From Brassica napus (Eukaryota; Streptophyta; Magnoliopsida; Brassicales; Brassicaceae): a DNA stretch of 64,000 nt. Each line of letters starts with the position of its first letter. Positions within the stretch are counted from its first letter, which is position 1. The notes beneath the pieces were generated by a model that did not search any database, was not told the origin of the DNA, and worked only from the letters and a program-made list of their open reading frames with translations. Location of the stretch: the NCBI RefSeq assembly GCF_020379485.1, contig NC_063450.1, forward strand, positions 32,092,137 to 32,156,136, written 5' to 3'. A program made the position numbers and the translations under genes. Shown one piece after another: positions 56,487-64,000 of the stretch.

Positions 56487-57385
56487 TGAAGAACCCTAAG
56501 ATAGGGAGGATCACTTTAGCTGGGTGTTGGATATGATCCGAGAAGGCAAACGACACTTCTGGAACTGAGATGGATTGAAAGGATCGTCAAGAGATGCGGA
56601 ATGACTCTTGATATACCCACGATCTAAGGCTAACCACCAAAGAATGAATGAATGTGTTGGCTAACCACCAAACAACACATAAAGATGAATTGGCTGACCA
56701 CCAAATCAACAAGCCGGTTCACACCAATGAACTAGCTAAAAAACTCTCTCTCTCTCACTCAGAAAAGAAACAAAATAAACAACCAAAACTGAACTGATTT
56801 TATTGATGAAATGGACTACATATTTATAGTGTTTTGTAGATCTAGGAATTAAATGAAAAAGTAGATCTAGTCTTTAATACGAAAATAAAGAGATAAGACT
56901 AGACAAGGTGACTGTTCGGCTTCTGTCCAGATTCGTTGTATCCTGAAGCATGAACCGCGGTAAGGAGAACGACGGATGTGGGACTGTCCGTATGAACCAC
57001 CATGTCCAGATCATGAACCATACAGGACCAAGTGTGTCATATGTCTTCAGATAGGTGAAGGATCCTTGCTTTAGTGAGATTTGGCTAATCAAAGTGCATG
57101 AACTGATCAAAAGGGGCAATCAGTCCATCAGTACGGTCGCCGGTACGTGCAGTATGAGGCAATCGAGCCGAAAGAGAGAAGTCTCGATCATTTTGTGAAA
57201 CCTCATGATCCAAGTCAAGTCTGGCATGATCTTTCTCAAGTCTGGCATGATCTTTCTCAAGTTTGGCATGATCCAAGTCAAGTCTGGTACGGTGAAAAAC
57301 ATGAACCTCGGTTGAAATGTTCAGAACGTCCTGAACTCCATGCTGAGTTGGTTCCACGTAATGATCCGTGGACTGCGGCACATCA
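56487..57385 (-). repeat. 5' LTR of the nested element
   Basis: It is 899 bp, the partner of 54324-55226, with about 27 substitutions plus a length change in the (CT)n run. It carries the same 21-bp tandem units at about 57207-57290. Confidence 0.92.
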
Positions 57386-57556
57386 GCAAGTCTCTCTAAT
57401 TCCTCTCTAATTTGATTAGTTTAGGATAGATTAGGTGGTTAGTATAGGGAATTTAGATAGGTTTACGGGTTTTATGTTAATTAGTATTGATTAGGTGGAT
57501 AATGTAGGGAATTATACTGTTGATGTTAATTTTAAAAATTAATTTTTTTTTTCCAG

Positions 57557-59237
57557 ACGATTCGAAAGAACAGACTTACTCCCCATTACAGGCAGATGTT
57601 CGTTGAGCCTGGTAGTCATTTAGACCTGTCGTCTTCTTTAGCTCCCGGTTCTTCTTCAGCTCCCGGTTCTTCTTCAGCTCCCGGTTCTTCGGGTCCGGAG
57701 ACTGTCCCCGAGACTCAGCCTTCTCAGAGAGTCTCACGGTCGCCTTCTTCTAGTGCACCATCGGTTCCTCCTGTGCCTCCTCCGATGGCTCCTCCTGTGC
57801 CTCCTCCGATGGCTCCTCCGATGCCCGCCGATATTCATCCTGATTTGATGGTGCCTCCGAGTGCTCCTTACTCGCAGTACACTGTCGAGGACATTCTCCG
57901 TCTGCCAGGCAGAGAAGGTTTACTAGTCATCGACCCCGACCGACCGGACGGAACTTTGTGGTATGTTGCATTAAATTTTTTTTTAATTCGTTTAAAATTC
58001 TTGTATAACATTAAAAAATAATTTATATTTTAAATTTGTTTTTTTCCAGGTTTGGGGTTGACGGATGTCTTACATCGGACGTAACCGACATGATCAGAGG
58101 TTACTTCTCCATGCCACATCCGAACTGGAGTAAGACGCCTCACTACGTCAGAAAGACGTGGTTCAAAATTTACGCTGTAAGTTTCTATTAATTAATTATA
58201 TATACTTTAATTTTTTCATGATTTATATATATTTCTTTTAAAAAAACTAATTATTTATTTAATTTTTTCCACAGCAAAAATATCATTGGGCCTTGGGGGT
58301 CACTGAGAGGGTGAGAAAAGCGTTTTACGCGAAGGCGAAAGTTCGCTTGTTGGACACGGTCTCCAACTGGGAGGGTGACTGGATCGTGAAGGGGTATGAG
58401 CGTGGCAAACCCGCTGAGCTCACCACGGATGTGTGGGAAGGCCTCATCCGTTATTGGCGTCTTCCTGATTCCATTAGAATTGCCCAGTCTTGCTCTAACT
58501 CCCGTAGCACGGTCGATGAGCACGGGAACGGGCCGATGCTTCACACTACGGGCCAAAAACCCCACGCCGGTGTCCGTATGGAAATGGTAATTAAATATTT
58601 TATTAAATAAATTTTTTAATATATATTTTTATTCTAACTTTCTTAAATTTTTTTATGGAACTTTACGAGAGGACCCACAAAAACAAGGCGGGCGTATTTG
58701 TAGATGGCAAGTCCGAGCAAATCTACAACGACGTGGTTGCTCGGGTTGAAGACCGCCAGACCCAACTGACCCAGCAGTCTACCGACGGATTACCTGTCAC
58801 CTTATCCACACTTGAAGTGGATAAAATTTACGAAGAGGTAAATTTTCTAAAATTTTAATTTTTTATTATTCATTTAATTTAACTTTAAATTTTTACTAAC
58901 AGTATCTATTTTTTGTTTTTAAGGTTGTCCCTAAAAAAAAAGGACGGACGTTGGGGATTGGTTCCGTCAACGATGTTCCGAGAGCGACATCGTCTTATGG
59001 TCAGCGACGGGATGATGAAGTCACTCAGCTGCGTAACGAGTTTGCCTCGACAAAATCTCGTATGGGTGGAGTCGAGGGCTTCTTGGACGTTATAGCGCCA
59101 CAAATCCGAAATGAGAGTCCATGTTGAGGAACGTGCGACAACAACATCTCATTCCAGACGAGTCATCCGACACACATAACGAGGCGGATATTGCGAGGAG
59201 GAGTGAGGAATTCTACCAGGCGATGAACGACACTTAG
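57557..59237 (+). pseudogene. Second CACTA gene (Transposase_24/TnpA-like), spliced
   Basis: The leader exon ends at 54318 before GTAAG. Exons follow at 57557-57960, 58050-58176, 58275-58586, about 58656-58837 and 58924-59237. The product begins near TIRKNRLTPHYRQMFVEPG and has proline/serine repeats (APGSSS units of 18 bp; VPPPMAPP units of 24 bp). Then comes the Transposase_24 core (GLLVIDPDR, MIRGYFSMPHPNW, VRKTWFKIYA, ERTHKNKAG, QIYNDVVARVE). Problems are threefold: no ATG in the leader (the expected place reads GTAGCAACG), no AG acceptor before the 58656 exon (ttttatgg), and a one-base shift near 59105 that brings TGA at 59125. Proteins of this type bind subterminal repeats. Confidence 0.8.
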
Positions 59238-59866
59238 TTCTTTTTTTCCGGTTGTTGTATTATAAATTCAAAACTTATTTATATATAAAATATTTTCGTA
59301 TTGATTTTTATTTTAAATTATAATTTTATTAATAATAAATTAAATAATTTAATTATTTTATAATTATACTTTTAAATTCTGTAAAATAAAAAAACGAAGT
59401 AAATTCGTAGCTAATTTACGACCTATTTACGTGAAAATTTTACAAGGAAATGACGAGAAAAAAATAAACGAGTATTTTACGAGGAAACGTTTACGAGGAA
59501 ATGACGAGGAAAGATAAACGAGTATTTTACGAGGAAATACTTTCGTGGTAGTTACGTGTACTTTACGAGGAAACACTTTCGAGATATTTACGTGTAGTTT
59601 ACGAGGAACACGTTTCGAGGTATTTACGAGGAATATAGCGACCTCCTTACGTGGAATATTTACGTGGTCTTTACGACGAAATGATGTATTTCATCTTTAC
59701 AACGAAATATTTTCCTCGCTATGTTACGACGAATTGGCGAGGAAATATGTGTTACGACGAACGAGTAACGACAAAACGTGTTTCCTCGCTAATTCCTCGT
59801 AAAGCCTCTTTTACGACGAACTCACGAGGAAAACCGCACTCGTTAAACTTATGTTTTCTTGTAGTG

Positions 59867-59873
59867 GGTGCTC
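59867..59873. other. Right-hand remainder of the MITE split by the CACTA element
   Basis: GGTGCTC continues the MITE sequence interrupted at 51410 (GGT is the CACTA target duplication) and is followed by TTA. Confidence 0.5.
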
Positions 59874-59876
59874 TTA

Positions 59877-60781
59877 ATACCCTGAATTTACACTATGTAT
59901 GTAAATAATACACCCGAAGAATGTTAGTGCATAACTGCTTGGCGCACTTTCTTTAGGAAGTCTCCTAACCTCAAAACTCTAAAATCGAATAATTGAATTA
60001 TATAGCATTAAACCTTTAATTCAACAATAAATTAACTTTTTGAGTACTTAATATATTTATATATAAACACTTATATGTCAAATTAACATTTTAAAAAACA
60101 TATATAAGAATCCAAAATCTAATCCTATATTTAAAAATATTAAATGAAATTGTATTTTAAATAAATAAAATGTAATTTAAATATATTTACATCCATAAAA
60201 TATTATATTTTATAGGTAATAAATTTTCACTCAAGTATAGAAATATAAAAATATTTCATAAATCATAAGCTTAATTAAAACAAAACCAGCACTCAATTAT
60301 TACACGAAACAAAGAGTGAAAAAAATCAACCCAACATTTGCCTTTGATGTTGATAGGAGTCTGCCAACATTTGCCAAACGAACAGCACTATGATCGATGT
60401 ATATAATCAGGTGGATGTGATGTGAGGGAAGGGTAGACCGCAAACGCACTCAATTATTACATGAAACAAAGAGTTATTAAAGGCAAACCAACATTTTCGT
60501 CCCGCGCCCATGCAAGTCTTCAATTCCGGACACATGTTGGACGTGCTTATACATAAGTTATGTCTACAATCACCGCAAAGGAGACTTCAACGAATATCTC
60601 ACCACTTTGCTTAGATCAATAACATCTTTAGTTACGAGTTTGCTTTTGTATCCGTTTGGTTTTTGAATAAAAAAACTGAGCTAAAGGAATCCAATAAAAC
60701 TAGGTCCGAATGATATAACAACGCAAGGTTTTAGGCAGGATTCTACTTAGAACTACAGATTAAACACAAAACTTCGTAACA
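59877..60781. other. Intergenic DNA downstream of MCM6
   Basis: It is AT-rich to about 60280. From 60290 a 28-bp sequence (gcactcaattattacacgaaacaaagag type) occurs at 60290-60317 and again at 60447-60474, a short direct duplication. The part close to 60781 is the 3' UTR of MCM6. Confidence 0.5.
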
Positions 60782-63946
<3,165 letters not shown>

Positions 63947-64000
63947 CTGTGCATCAATACCATGAATGACAAAAACAAAAAAGTTAAACAAGGAATTTCA

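Larger units (their letters stand above)
54324..57385 (-). mobile_element. Small non-autonomous LTR retrotransposon nested in the CACTA element
   Basis: It is 3062 bp on the minus strand, with TSD GTAAG at 54319-54323 and GCAAG at 57386-57390 (one change). The LTRs are 54324-55226 and 56487-57385, about 97% identical. The Met-tRNA primer-binding site GTTGGTATCAGAGCC (minus strand, 56486-56472) adjoins the 5' LTR, and a purine tract (55227-55240) adjoins the 3' LTR. The 1.26-kb interior holds only a gag-like scrap with a zinc knuckle. No pol is present. It sits exactly at the splice donor of the second CACTA gene. Confidence 0.93.
51411..59866 (+). mobile_element. CACTA (En/Spm) DNA transposon with two transposase genes
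   Basis: The ends CACTACAAGAAAACA and, reverse complemented, CACTACAAGAAAACATA are flanked by GGT at 51408-51410 and 59867-59869, the 3-bp duplication of this superfamily. Many short subterminal motifs (ttacgaggaaa, ttcctcgt and variants) lie in 51420-51760 and 59390-59850, as expected for binding sites of the TnpA-type protein. It carries a truncated tnp2-family transposase (51844-53514) and a spliced Transposase_24-type gene (57557-59237), and is interrupted by an LTR element (54324-57385). Both genes are damaged, so this copy is probably not autonomous. Confidence 0.95.

Noticed and set aside
59545..59908. Frames rich in repeats such as TCSLRGT near the right CACTA end
   Set aside because: They are translations of the subterminal 'acgaggaaa' repeats.

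Overview
The window looks like nuclear DNA from a member of the Brassicaceae, probably Brassica or Raphanus. Reasons: AT-rich intergenic DNA, short spliced introns, transposon families typical of that clade (Emigrant-like pogo MITEs, Athila, CACTA ending CACTACAAGAAAA, CTAG-ending Helitrons), and a host gene set that matches from memory one Arabidopsis chromosome 5 neighbourhood: CYP706A3 (At5g44620), TPS11 (At5g44630) and MCM6 (At5g44635). No similarity search was run, so gene names rest on motif reading and remembered gene order.

Layout. 0-15.5 kb: transposon debris. It holds a solo or truncated LTR, a foldback MITE, a complete but dead Ty1/copia element (3347-7893), an Emigrant-like MITE, a LINE RNase H scrap, two hAT elements carrying the same captured gene fragment, and a Helitron end. 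15.9-34.1 kb: one host gene, a TPS-a type sesquiterpene synthase on the + strand, now a pseudogene. It is stretched over 18 kb by an Athila element, a hAT MITE with a Stowaway MITE inside it, two MULE MITEs, a young copia element and a Helitron end, several of them in exons. 34.6-36.6 kb: an apparently intact two-exon CYP706A cytochrome P450 on the - strand, tail to tail with the dead synthase. 40.4-42.5 kb: a chimeric pseudogene on the - strand that joins the first five exons of the proteasome subunit RPN1 to the last two exons of a proton-pump-interactor gene, with a possible LRR scrap between. 43.0-50.5 kb: a long foldback element, a hAT element inserted in the terminal hairpin of a Helitron, a Helitron carrying a broken RPA1/DUF223 gene, and another LINE RNase H scrap. 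51.4-59.9 kb: a CACTA transposon with a truncated tnp2 transposase and a spliced second transposase gene, interrupted by a small LTR element exactly at a splice donor. 60.8-64.0 kb: the C-terminal 654 codons of MCM6 on the - strand, running off the right edge.

How the genes relate. In Arabidopsis the synthase makes floral sesquiterpenes and the adjacent CYP706A3 oxidises floral terpenes. Here the P450 reading frame is whole while the synthase is beyond repair, so the module appears decoupled at this locus. MCM6 is an unrelated housekeeping helicase subunit. Nearly everything else is mobile DNA. Target-site duplications could be read for most elements, which fixes their ends and nesting order. 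I saw no tRNA, rRNA or CRISPR array, and no clearly novel autonomous system.
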